NCBI GenBank assembly: GCA_038150225.1
Contig: JAYQWG010000009.1
Location: 1 to 57,967, forward strand
Direction: 5' to 3'
Source: Lucifugimonas sp038150225
GTDB taxonomy: Bacteria; Chloroflexota; Dehalococcoidia; Lucifugimonadales; Lucifugimonadaceae
DNA length: 57,967 bases
The notes beneath the pieces are model-generated. The model saw nothing but the letters and a program-made list of their open reading frames with translations, ran no database searches and was not told the DNA's origin. The position numbers and the translations under genes are program-made. Shown piece by piece: positions 42,732 through 49,877 of the stretch. Each line of letters starts with the position of its first letter. Position 1 is the first letter of the stretch.

Positions 42732-43601
42732 CTATGGTGTCAATTCCTGGGCGTCAATGACGACCTGAGTATGCAACACATTTAGGTCCCCGTTCGGGTC
42801 CTCATAGAGGCCGTAACCGGCGGTGATGGCGACTGGTTCGCCCGGTGCACTCATACAAAACTCCACGTGATTGTCGTTGTCGAATGCGTCCGCAAGCAGC
42901 ATCGCAACCCGAACCTCGCCGCTTGCATACTCCACCGTGGTCCCAAGACGGTGCGACTCGTCGAGTTCTGCTCCCCCGGGACCTGAGACGCCCCCTTCCC
43001 AAGTCGTTTTGATGATGTGATCCATATCGGCAGGGCATTCATCTGTGCCCCCCGTCGGGAGCTCGGAGATGAGATAGTGCTCCGCCAATACGATGGAAGG
43101 ACCAGCGGCGAGAGGAACCACCGTTTCAAACAGGGCCCCCTTCGCATCAACGTCATCATCGGTCAATAGTGTGCCAACGATCTCGACTCCAACCGGAGGA
43201 TCATCATCGCTGGCAAACTCCCCAAGCAGAAGGATCGTCCTTCGCTCTTCCGCCTCGTCCGCAGGCGCTAGCGTGGCGCAGTCAACCGGGCTTTCTGCTC
43301 CGGAGGTGCGATGGACGACAAACACGGAAGGATCAAGCAGTGCTGGTAGAGGGATCCGCCGATCAAGCACAATCGGCATTCCATCCTGGAGACCGAATCC
43401 ACATCCGAAAAACACACCTGGGACACCGTTGTCCAGTCCAAAAAATGCGGAGAGGATATGTACGCTCTCAGCCCCTCCGTCCATGGTGGTGCTACCGTCT
43501 TCGGCACTGCCGGTATCCTGGACGGTTCCGTCGCTATCTCCATTGCATGCTGCCAGCAGCGCCCAGGTCACGATGCCTATAACAAAAGCCCAGTTCTTCA
43601 A
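42732..43601 (-). CDS. hypothetical lipoprotein
   Basis: 289 aa. Signal peptide MKNWAFVIGIVTWALLAAC with lipobox LLAAC, then a Gly/Asp/Ser/Thr linker (DSDGTVQDTGSAEDGSTTMD) and a soluble domain with several Cys. No family recognised. TTG start with AAGGAG 7 nt upstream. The acidic Asp/Gly-rich linker and richer GC third positions look unlike the neighbours and resemble delta-proteobacterial/myxobacterial lipoproteins; transfer is possible but unproved. Confidence 0.75.
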   Translation of the reverse strand: MKNWAFVIGIVTWALLAACNGDSDGTVQDTGSAEDGSTTMDGGAESVHILSAFFGLDNGVPGVFFGCGFGLQDGMPIVLDRRIPLPALLDPSVFVVHRTSGAESPVDCATLAPADEAEERRTILLLGEFASDDDPPVGVEIVGTLLTDDDVDAKGALFETVVPLAAGPSIVLAEHYLISELPTGGTDECPADMDHIIKTTWEGGVSGPGGAELDESHRLGTTVEYASGEVRVAMLLADAFDNDNHVEFCMSAPGEPVAITAGYGLYEDPNGDLNVLHTQVVIDAQELTP

Positions 43602-43764
43602 CGCCGTCTCCTTTTTATAGCCAAACGCGTAGGTCTATCTGTTGCTCGGCTACATACTAGGAAGTTCCCAAAGATCTAGTTTTTTTATGGACCCTCTGGA
43701 CCTTCCAGACACTAAATGTTTAAGTCGATTTGAAAGCACTTGTGAAGCGTTTGTGAAAAAGACG

Positions 43765-43794
43765 CGAAAAGACCCCGGTGGACACCGAGGTCTT
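43765..43794 (-). terminator. terminator of tRNA-Asn
   Basis: Read on the minus strand: AAGACCTCGGT, loop GTCC, ACCGGGGTCTT followed by TTC. It lies about 20 nt beyond the tRNA 3' end. Confidence 0.7.
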
Positions 43795-43812
43795 GTTGCT
43801 CTGAAGTCTAGT

Positions 43813-43887
43813 TGGCTCCCGAGGCAGGATTCGAACCTACGACCCGCTGATTAACAGTCAGCTGCTCTACCGCTGAGCTACTCGGGA
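43813..43887 (-). tRNA. tRNA-Asn (anticodon GTT)
   Basis: Acceptor TCCCGAG/CTCGGGA, anticodon stem GCTGA/TCAGC around CTGTTAA (anticodon GTT), T-arm GGTTCGAATCC, encoded CCA. Confidence 0.96.
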
Positions 43888-44098
43888 ACGAGTGTTTGCA
43901 CGTGAAGTGCATATGGACGCCACTTTTCGAAGTCCCACGCGATGATACCTCGCAGATATCAATTTGGCACGAGGGAACTGAATGTTGTTTTTAGTGACAT
44001 GTGTCGAATTACAACCCGAGTCCCTGAAGTGTATGCGATCACTAAACCCCAAGGGTCACTGCAACGATCTCAGGTAGGCAACAACTCCGGCGATATTT

Positions 44099-44395
44099 TC
44101 ACCGCCAAGCGCCGGAATTCCGGGCGTGAATATCGACAGCAACTAAGTCACGAGAACGCCCATGACTGTTGTTTGCAATCAGATAAAGCCTTATTGATGC
44201 GGCTGATTTTTTCGTCAGTCTGAAAGGGCTTAGGGACCTAGACGGTGGCCCCAATTTACGCGCTTGAGGGAGAAGATCTAGGCCATCGGGCGCTGAGACG
44301 ATCATTACCGCAATATCAGCCGTCTCAGGTTTCGATTTGAGTTGCTGAAGCTCAGACAAACCATCCCAAATCGGCATGATCAGGTCTAGGGGCAC
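44099..44395 (-). pseudogene. response-regulator receiver remnant
   Basis: Starts abruptly at PLDLIMPIWDGLSELQQLKS, which is the phosphoacceptor end (D-L-x-M-P-x-x-D-G) of a CheY-like receiver, then ETADIAVMIVSAPDGLD. The N-terminal half with the acidic pocket is missing; an inverted repeat and a stop lie there instead. After about residue 50 the frame drifts: a second frame (FQTDEKISRINKALSDCKQQ) looks more gene-like, so there is also a frameshift. Clearly decayed; the output domain is unknown. Confidence 0.6.
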
Positions 44396-44400
44396 TGGTT

Positions 44401-44438
44401 AAGGGTCTGTGTCCTGATTTTCGTTAGACACAGACCCT
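44401..44438. repeat. inverted repeat flanking the receiver remnant
   Basis: AGGGTCTGTGTC and GACACAGACCCT form a perfect 12-bp stem around CTGATTTTCGTTA. It abuts the truncated end of the receiver remnant exactly. It may be a terminator or the scar of an excised element. Confidence 0.6.
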
Positions 44439-44471
44439 GTCAACATCTTGGATGACATTTTGTAAGGCGCG

Positions 44472-44582
44472 TTAGAGTCGGGCGACCGGCAGCATCTGGA
44501 TTTCAGAATTGTCGTTGAAGACGAGGGTTCTCTCAATGTTCAGATGATCTCCCAGACCGTAATCCATACTCGTATTGATCAC
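44472..44582 (-). pseudogene. unidentified C-terminal gene fragment
   Basis: 36 codons ending in TAA: SMDYGLGDHLNIERTLVFND then NSEIQMLPVARL. The wording is protein-like and the frame is cut by TAG just upstream. Not assigned to a family. With the receiver remnant it makes 43888-44733 a stretch of gene debris; the remainder of that stretch shows nothing. Confidence 0.35.
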
Positions 44583-44733
44583 CTAGAACGGGTCACGACG
44601 TAATGCCGTTCCATGGTCAATCACCGTGAATCCGATCAATTATTTTGTGAGGACTGGAGAGTAATTTCTTCAGTATCATCCTCATGGTTGATCATGGCTG
44701 TCACTTGCTTATTGAGGCAACCGAACTGTGCAG

Positions 44734-45639
44734 TTAATTGTCCAGCAGCGGGAGTAGTGTTTCTTCGATCTCTACCTTCGTGACGAACGCTTCGTATCGT
44801 CCACGGACGATGCCGTCGGAATCAACGATGAACGTCCAAGGTTCCGTACTGAAATTCCACTCGCGTATTACCGGGGCTTCAATACCTAGGGATGGGTCGC
44901 CTGTTGCAACCATTTCATCAGGGTTGTCGAAGATTTCTACATGGATGAAGTTACAGGTCTCTCGGTGTATTTCCTCCAGCTGGCCAAGCACTCGCGTTTG
45001 AGGCCCGCAAGTACCAGACTGGCAGTAGGCAGGGGTGGAGAAGGTGATGACGGTAGGTTTCTTGCTCGCAACGGCTTCATCAAAACTGATCTGGTACAAA
45101 TCGAAATCAGGGTCGGGGTCACTGGTGATCATCTTCAGATCTTCCCTGGACTCCGCAACCTTAGTCACCGATAAAGGTGCTGGATCACCGATGTTAGGAG
45201 CCTCGGTTGCCGACTTAACCAAAACACCGGAAGAAGCTGGCTGAAATGATTCGTCGGTCGTGGAGTTGATCTTGATCTTCCACAGACCCACCCGATCGAA
45301 CGTCATGGTTGCAGTGTAAATTCCGCTTCGAGTAGGCCAGGGTCGCCATGTTAGATCATCGACTACAAACTCTTCCTCTGAGTCTGGTGGTGAATAGGTG
45401 ACCCGCAAATCATTCCCTCGGTCGTCGTACCGACTCCCATCTGTTAGTCGGATGTTGAGCGGGACGCGGTTTACTCCAATAGCAGTGTCTGAGGTTGTAG
45501 CAAATACGACCAGAGACTTATGCTTTTCTGGTTTTTCGACACTGGAACAAGCTGCGAACAGAAATGCTGCTACCGTGGCAGCCAGCATTCTCAAAAGAAT
45601 TTGAGTGCGGGAGTTTTGGATCGCGGAAATGTTTAGCAT
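44734..45639 (-). CDS. lipoprotein with thioredoxin-like domain
   Basis: 301 aa. Signal peptide with lipobox FLFAAC (Cys at about 31); a beta-sandwich region (about 40-150, with GIYTATMTFDRVGLWKIKI, similar in style to YtkA/FixH domains); then a thioredoxin-like domain (about 165-300): KPTVITFSTPAYCQSGTCGP holds the redox region with Cys-Gln-Ser-Gly-Thr-Cys (CxxxxC, not the usual CxxC), and EPWTFIVDSDGIVRGRYE follows. Probably an exported reductant or copper/assembly chaperone on the outer face of the membrane. Stands alone. Confidence 0.82.
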   Translation of the reverse strand: MLNISAIQNSRTQILLRMLAATVAAFLFAACSSVEKPEKHKSLVVFATTSDTAIGVNRVPLNIRLTDGSRYDDRGNDLRVTYSPPDSEEEFVVDDLTWRPWPTRSGIYTATMTFDRVGLWKIKINSTTDESFQPASSGVLVKSATEAPNIGDPAPLSVTKVAESREDLKMITSDPDPDFDLYQISFDEAVASKKPTVITFSTPAYCQSGTCGPQTRVLGQLEEIHRETCNFIHVEIFDNPDEMVATGDPSLGIEAPVIREWNFSTEPWTFIVDSDGIVRGRYEAFVTKVEIEETLLPLLDN

Positions 45640-45859
45640 CCTGAATACGATAAACAGATGAGCTACAGGATGTCGATGTAATTCCCTCGAGGCCCTGCAA
45701 TCTTGCTAGTGTTTTTGATTTCGAAACTTGTCAGTCGGTTCACGTTATGACTCGAAGGTTTTACCTCAATTCACATCGAATGAGTTGGTGCCCTGGCAAA
45801 TTATCTAGCGGCGAACTCTGATGCTGTCGCTACGCAAAACGGTTCGATCTGACATTTTT

Positions 45860-47203
45860 CTACGCGATGGCAGCTTTTGGGAGCGATTTTCTGCCGAAGA
45901 ACCATGCGTAAACGGCTTCCATGAAGAGAGTGAGTGACCATGCTCCCGCACCGACCCAAAGGCCATTGAGATCGGTGAAATTGACCGTGAAGACAACCCA
46001 AACGATTAGGGTGATCAGGCGCAGCACGTTGACATAAATTATCGGACGAGTGGTTCTGGTTCTCATCAAGGCTGCTGAGTACAACTGCTCCATTACCAGA
46101 GCGATGGGCAGTATCGACAGTAGACGGAACCCGATAGAACTGAGCTCCTTGAGTCTGCCTTCAGCACCCATGATGTCGCCAATCACGAGATCGGTGATCG
46201 GTGGGATGTAGGCAATAACGGCAACAACGACGTACGTGATCGCGCCGACCGCTAGTGCAAAACGACGAACCCTGAATGGATCATATTTACTGGCGAAGAG
46301 TGCAAGTGCCGTGTTCTGCGTGCCGTTTGTAGCCACGGCTATCAGCTGGAACACTCCGAACGCCATTGCCACCGCTGCGATTGAAACCTCGGGTTCGGGC
46401 GAGCGTGCCATACCCGCGTTGAGAATCGGTTGAGTCCCTGCTGGGAGCATTGCGGCGAACAGTAAGGGCCAAAAGAATGCGGTCATTGCACGAAGAGAAA
46501 TATCTGTCGTGCTGGTAATTCCTTCGAAGTTCCTGAGCGGTTTTGCCGATAGAACGGCCAGCACTAAGACTTCGGCGAGAGTGCCGAAAAGCATTGCGGC
46601 GGCGGCAATGTTTGCTCCTTCGAGCAACTCAGTTGCGAACAGCATGAAGGCGACGACCACCACTGTTGCCGCGCCCGACGCGGTGCCAATCCATGCCAGC
46701 TTTGGTCGGTTGATTCGAAGCACCGATCCATAGAAGTGCATCTTGAGGGTCAGCAGGGCAGGTAAGGGCACAAGCCAAACGAGCGCCGACGCTGCGTTGT
46801 CTTTAAGATCCCCAGTGACCGAAAAGACCTTCGTCAGGAGAAATTCAGTTACTGGCGGGGAGATAACGAGCAACGCGATAACGGTTACGACCACGATCCA
46901 GACGCCGATGAATTTTCTTAGCCTGCTAAGAGAAAGTTGGTTATCGAAATAGACGAGAGTGAGTTGCTGGACACGGAGTTGAGGCAGGCCAACGAACATC
47001 GAAATCGATAGTGCTAGTCCGTATCCCCCAATTGCCGCTTCAGGTGACTCGGTACGGGTGAGGATTGCCGATAAAAGCGGCATCAGAGCTGTCACCACCG
47101 TCATGTTTGCTGCGGTCGGTAGAAGCAACGAGACGGCGTGCGTTATGAACGAACGTTCGGTTTCGGCGGATTTTAAGTTGCCGGTTGCGGTTTGGTCGGT
47201 CAG
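45860..47203 (-). CDS. MATE-like / polysaccharide-flippase-type membrane transporter
   Basis: About 12 membrane helices in 422 residues from TTG 47128, or about 447 if the open, coding-looking extension to CTG 47203 (TATGNLKSAETERSFITHAV) is included. Without that extension the first helix would be cut, so the longer form is listed; no ATG/GTG/TTG exists in the extension. Segments such as PLPALLTLKMHFYGSVLRIN, LPAGTQPILNAGMARSPEPE and MRTRTTRPIIYVNVLRL fit the MOP (MATE/flippase) superfamily. The substrate is unknown. Confidence 0.72.
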   Translation of the reverse strand: MTDQTATGNLKSAETERSFITHAVSLLLPTAANMTVVTALMPLLSAILTRTESPEAAIGGYGLALSISMFVGLPQLRVQQLTLVYFDNQLSLSRLRKFIGVWIVVVTVIALLVISPPVTEFLLTKVFSVTGDLKDNAASALVWLVPLPALLTLKMHFYGSVLRINRPKLAWIGTASGAATVVVVAFMLFATELLEGANIAAAAMLFGTLAEVLVLAVLSAKPLRNFEGITSTTDISLRAMTAFFWPLLFAAMLPAGTQPILNAGMARSPEPEVSIAAVAMAFGVFQLIAVATNGTQNTALALFASKYDPFRVRRFALAVGAITYVVVAVIAYIPPITDLVIGDIMGAEGRLKELSSIGFRLLSILPIALVMEQLYSAALMRTRTTRPIIYVNVLRLITLIVWVVFTVNFTDLNGLWVGAGAWSLTLFMEAVYAWFFGRKSLPKAAIA

Positions 47204-47287
47204 CGCGGATCGAGAAGAGTTGAGGGTTGGTCAGGTGTTTTACGGTACACGCGTCCCAAGGGCGGGGTGACGGTTGCGCAGCGTCAG

Positions 47288-47860
47288 TTATCGCAACTTC
47301 GCGTACTGTGGGCAACTAATCTGGTGGTCGTTGACCATTCCCGATGACTGCATGAAGGCGTAGACGATCGTTGGGCCAACGAAGGTCATTCCTCGTTTTT
47401 TGAGGTCTTTGCTCAGAGCATCAGAAATTTCGGTTTCTGCGGGAACATCGCTCATTGACTTGCGATGAGGTTGAAGTGGTTTACCTTCTACGAACGACCA
47501 CAGGTATGAATCAAGCGATCCGCAATCTTCCTGGATTTTCAACACAACGTTCGCGTTCTTGACCGCAGCATTCACTTTGAGCTTATTGCGAATAATGCCT
47601 TCGTCTTGAAGCAGAGAATCGATCTTCGATTGGTCGTAGTTCGCAACCTTTTTGATGTCGAAATTGTCGAAAGCTGAGCGGTATCCCTCACGTCGCTTCA
47701 GGATCGTCTCCCAGCTGAGACCTGCCTGTGCACCTTCGAGAATCAGCAGCTCGAACAATTGGCGGTCGTCGTAAATTGGGACTCCCCACTCATCGTCGTG
47801 GTAGTCCTCGTAGATTTTCAAACCGGTACCAAAGCAACGCGTGTCATCTGTGTTGGTCAT
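47288..47860 (-). CDS. tag: DNA-3-methyladenine glycosylase I
   Basis: Removes 3-methyladenine from alkylated DNA. Zinc-binding RCFG near the N terminus, YEDYHDDEWGVPIYDDRQLF, LILEGAQAGLSWETIL, and C-terminal His/Cys ligands in VNDHQISCPQY. 190 aa, normal for Tag. ATG start. Convergence with the transporter gene is not involved; both are on the minus strand with a short gap. Confidence 0.94.
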   Translation of the reverse strand: MTNTDDTRCFGTGLKIYEDYHDDEWGVPIYDDRQLFELLILEGAQAGLSWETILKRREGYRSAFDNFDIKKVANYDQSKIDSLLQDEGIIRNKLKVNAAVKNANVVLKIQEDCGSLDSYLWSFVEGKPLQPHRKSMSDVPAETEISDALSKDLKKRGMTFVGPTIVYAFMQSSGMVNDHQISCPQYAKLR

Positions 47861-48013
47861 CAGCGGATGTTACAGGGATGGTCGAGTAACCACGACACGG
47901 TTGGCAGGATGGCGAGATGGGAAGTAACTTCGTATATACGAACTAATCGCGTAACATAGAAACTGGTACACGGTTAAGCTACTCGTTGATAATTTCGAAC
48001 ACGCGAGGTTCAT

Positions 48014-48721
48014 ATGGCTGATCAGAAGAGCAATACAGTTCCGCGCCTGACACAGGCGATGGAAAACTACTTGCTATCGATCTACGTCGTTCAAGAACGT
48101 GGAGTCCGAGTCACCAACTCCACGTTGGTTGAGCAATTAAGGCGAGTGCCCGCGAGTGAAAACCTTGGCACGTCGCTCCCTGCGGTGTCAGGAATGCTTC
48201 GTCGCATGGAGAAAGAAGGATTTCTTCGCCTGGGCGAAACGCGAGAGATTGATCTTACGAATCGTGGACGCCAGCTTGCTGAGTCGATGATTCGCAAGCA
48301 CCGGTTGGCGGCGCGCATGGTCGTCGACCTGCTCGATGTTCCGCTGCAAGAAGTGGATGCCGAAGCTCACATGCTTGAGCACGCGTTGTCGGACAGTCTT
48401 GAGCAACGGATTCAAAAGCGATTGGGTAATCCGAAACAGGATCCTTTTGGTCAGCCAATACCCGGTTCGGGCTACAAAGAGCCACCAGGCGTGGTTACTC
48501 TCGACAGCGCTCCAACCGGAACTCGCATGGTTGTCGAGCGCATTCCAGAAGATGACGCCGAGCTCGTCGGTTATTTAGAGGAATCGGGAGTTCTGCCAGG
48601 GGTCGAGATTACGGTTACCGAGGTCGCCCCTTATCGAGGTATTGTGAGCCTCGGCATTGATGGTCGGAATGCCGTGCTCGGCTACAACGTTTCGAACGAG
48701 ATACGGTTGCGACCGGTTTAA
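48014..48721 (+). CDS. DtxR/MntR-family metal-dependent regulator
   Basis: 235 aa. N-terminal winged helix (about 10-80; TQAMENYLLSIYVVQERGVR, SLPAVSGMLRRMEKEGFLRL), dimerisation and metal-site helix (RKHRLAARMVVDLLD, EAHMLEHALSDSLEQR), and a C-terminal SH3/FeoA-like domain (about 160-235). Represses iron- or manganese-uptake genes when the metal is bound. ATG preceded by GCGAGGTTCAT. The target genes are not adjacent; the B12/siderophore-type importer in this window is not obviously controlled by it. Confidence 0.92.
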   Translation: MADQKSNTVPRLTQAMENYLLSIYVVQERGVRVTNSTLVEQLRRVPASENLGTSLPAVSGMLRRMEKEGFLRLGETREIDLTNRGRQLAESMIRKHRLAARMVVDLLDVPLQEVDAEAHMLEHALSDSLEQRIQKRLGNPKQDPFGQPIPGSGYKEPPGVVTLDSAPTGTRMVVERIPEDDAELVGYLEESGVLPGVEITVTEVAPYRGIVSLGIDGRNAVLGYNVSNEIRLRPV

Positions 48722-48775
48722 ACGCACTCCTGAGATCTTGAATCGAGTTGGGGATGACGAAAATCTCCACAAACT

Positions 48776-48806
48776 TGACTCTTCGACAAGTTCAGGATGA
48801 GGTTTG
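48776..48806. repeat. R1-family half repeat
   Basis: ACTCTTCGACAAGTTCAGGA followed by TGAGG: the left half of an R1 composite, between the regulator stop and the cysH stop. Confidence 0.5.
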
Positions 48807-48828
48807 ATTAAGGATTAGCTCTTAAGAC

Positions 48829-49575
48829 CTAATCCCTCGATGCTGGAACTACGATGTGGATGCCGCACTCTTTGGCATCGGGATCGCCTTCCCACCACCA
48901 GCGACCGGCTCGAATATCTTCGCCTGGCTCAACGGCACGGGTGCATGGTGCACAGCCCAGTGATGGGTATCCCTTGTCGTGCAGTTCGTTGTACGGAACC
49001 TGGTTGTCGTCGACGAACTTGCGAACATCTTCGAACGTCCAGTTCGCAAGAGGATTAATCTTGTAGTTCGAGTGAGCTTCATCCCATTCAACAATGTTGA
49101 TCGACCCACGGTCCATGCCCTGATCTCGACGTAACCCGGTGACCCATGCCGAAACGCCGCTCAATGCACGCCCGAGTGGTTCGACTTTTCTGATTCCGCA
49201 GCAGAACTCACGGTTCGCCTTTCCTTTATAGAAGAGGTTGTTTCCGCGTTCCTTAACCATTTCGGCAACCGAATTCATATCCGGATAGAAAAACTCGATA
49301 TCGACGCCGTATCGCAGCTTGGTTTGGTCGAATAACGAGTAGGTCTCGGTTGGCAATCGCAAGGTGTCGAGCGTCATGACTCGAGCTTTTTCGTTGACTG
49401 TCCAGTAGATGTGGAACAGTGCCTGATCTTCAAGACCAAAACTCGACATTTGTGCCGCATCACTTCCGAAAGTCTTGTCGACCCACTTCATTACCTCTTC
49501 GGTTGAAGCGAATTCGAGCCGTTCGTTGATGGACTTCAGTTCTTCTTCAGAAAATATCGGGGCATCAAGTGCCAT
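48829..49575 (-). CDS. cysH: phosphoadenylyl-/adenylyl-sulfate reductase
   Basis: Reduces activated sulfate to sulfite for cysteine synthesis. 248 aa. PP-loop-like segment SSFGLEDQALFHIY, TLDTLRLPTETY, and the four cysteines of the [4Fe-4S] type: FCCGIRKVEPL (Cys-Cys) and LGCAPCTRAV (Cys-x-x-Cys). The iron-sulfur pattern indicates that APS, not PAPS, is the likely substrate. Start ATG 49575; the longer frame (to 49617) runs into the terminator. Expression appears to be set by the leader peptide and terminator just upstream. No cysD/N/I/J genes are nearby. Confidence 0.93.
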   Translation of the reverse strand: MALDAPIFSEEELKSINERLEFASTEEVMKWVDKTFGSDAAQMSSFGLEDQALFHIYWTVNEKARVMTLDTLRLPTETYSLFDQTKLRYGVDIEFFYPDMNSVAEMVKERGNNLFYKGKANREFCCGIRKVEPLGRALSGVSAWVTGLRRDQGMDRGSINIVEWDEAHSNYKINPLANWTFEDVRKFVDDNQVPYNELHDKGYPSLGCAPCTRAVEPGEDIRAGRWWWEGDPDAKECGIHIVVPASRD

Positions 49576-49590
49576 GCTGTTGTCTCTCAG

Positions 49591-49625
49591 AAAAATAAAA
49601 CCCTCGAATCGGTTCAATTCGAGGG
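49591..49625 (-). terminator. attenuator terminator ahead of cysH
   Basis: Read on the minus strand: CCCTCGAAT (49625-49617), loop of 7, ATTCGAGGG (49609-49601), then TTTTATTTTT. It ends 15 nt before the cysH ATG, so it must be bypassed for cysH to be transcribed from the leader promoter. Confidence 0.85.
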
Positions 49626-49665
49626 CGCTGACAATGCGTTTGTTAGTTCGGCGGGTAGGTCTAAT

Positions 49666-49674
49666 CGCTCTCGA
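49666..49674 (-). promoter_or_regulatory. candidate antiterminator arm
   Basis: TCGAGAGCG, starting at the base after the leader-peptide stop codon, can pair with CGCCCTCGA (49627-49619), the 5' arm of the terminator, at 8 of 9 positions. A ribosome resting on the stop codon would cover it; one stalled on the Cys codons would leave it free. Confidence 0.55.
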
Positions 49675-49728
49675 TCAAGATCGGGTTCGACACGAACAGT
49701 TTTGAAGGTTTTGGAGAGCGAAATTCAT
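49675..49728 (-). CDS. cysteine leader peptide of cysH
   Basis: 17 codons: MNFALQNLQNCSCRTRS, stop TGA. Two TGT codons flank one Ser codon (residues 11 and 13), six and four codons before the stop. It lies 47 nt upstream of an intrinsic terminator that precedes the sulfate-assimilation gene cysH. No clear Shine-Dalgarno is seen; TATACT (49743-49738) ends 9 nt before the ATG, so the transcript may start at or next to it, making this a (near-)leaderless ORF. The role as an attenuation peptide is inferred. Confidence 0.6.
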   Translation of the reverse strand: MNFALQNLQNCSCRTRS

Positions 49729-49737
49729 GCTGGTTCG

Positions 49738-49743
49738 AGTATA
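49738..49743 (-). promoter_or_regulatory. putative -10 box of the cysH leader
   Basis: TATACT on the minus strand, 9 nt before the leader-peptide ATG. The -35 region (about 49761-49766) is weak (AACGCT). Confidence 0.45.
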
Positions 49744-49877
49744 GCACCGGGGATATTTCCAGCGTTCATCAAATAAGTTCGATTGTTCCATAGACCAAGG
49801 CGATGCACGGTCATAGAATTGTCCGACACCATACAGCCGGTGGAACACACGAAAACCGTCTAAAAACGGAGTCACTA

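Noticed and set aside
43093..43620. A 175-codon plus-strand ORF opposite the lipoprotein gene
   Set aside because: It is a Ser/Pro-rich antisense shadow; the minus strand has a signal peptide, lipobox and ribosome-binding site.
94..48806. Insertion sequences or prophage
   Set aside because: No transposase, integrase or phage structural gene is seen; the repeats are too short to code for protein.
49576..49740. A SAM or other sulfur riboswitch ahead of cysH
   Set aside because: No known aptamer core is visible and the leader is too short; the short ORF with Cys codons explains the terminator better.
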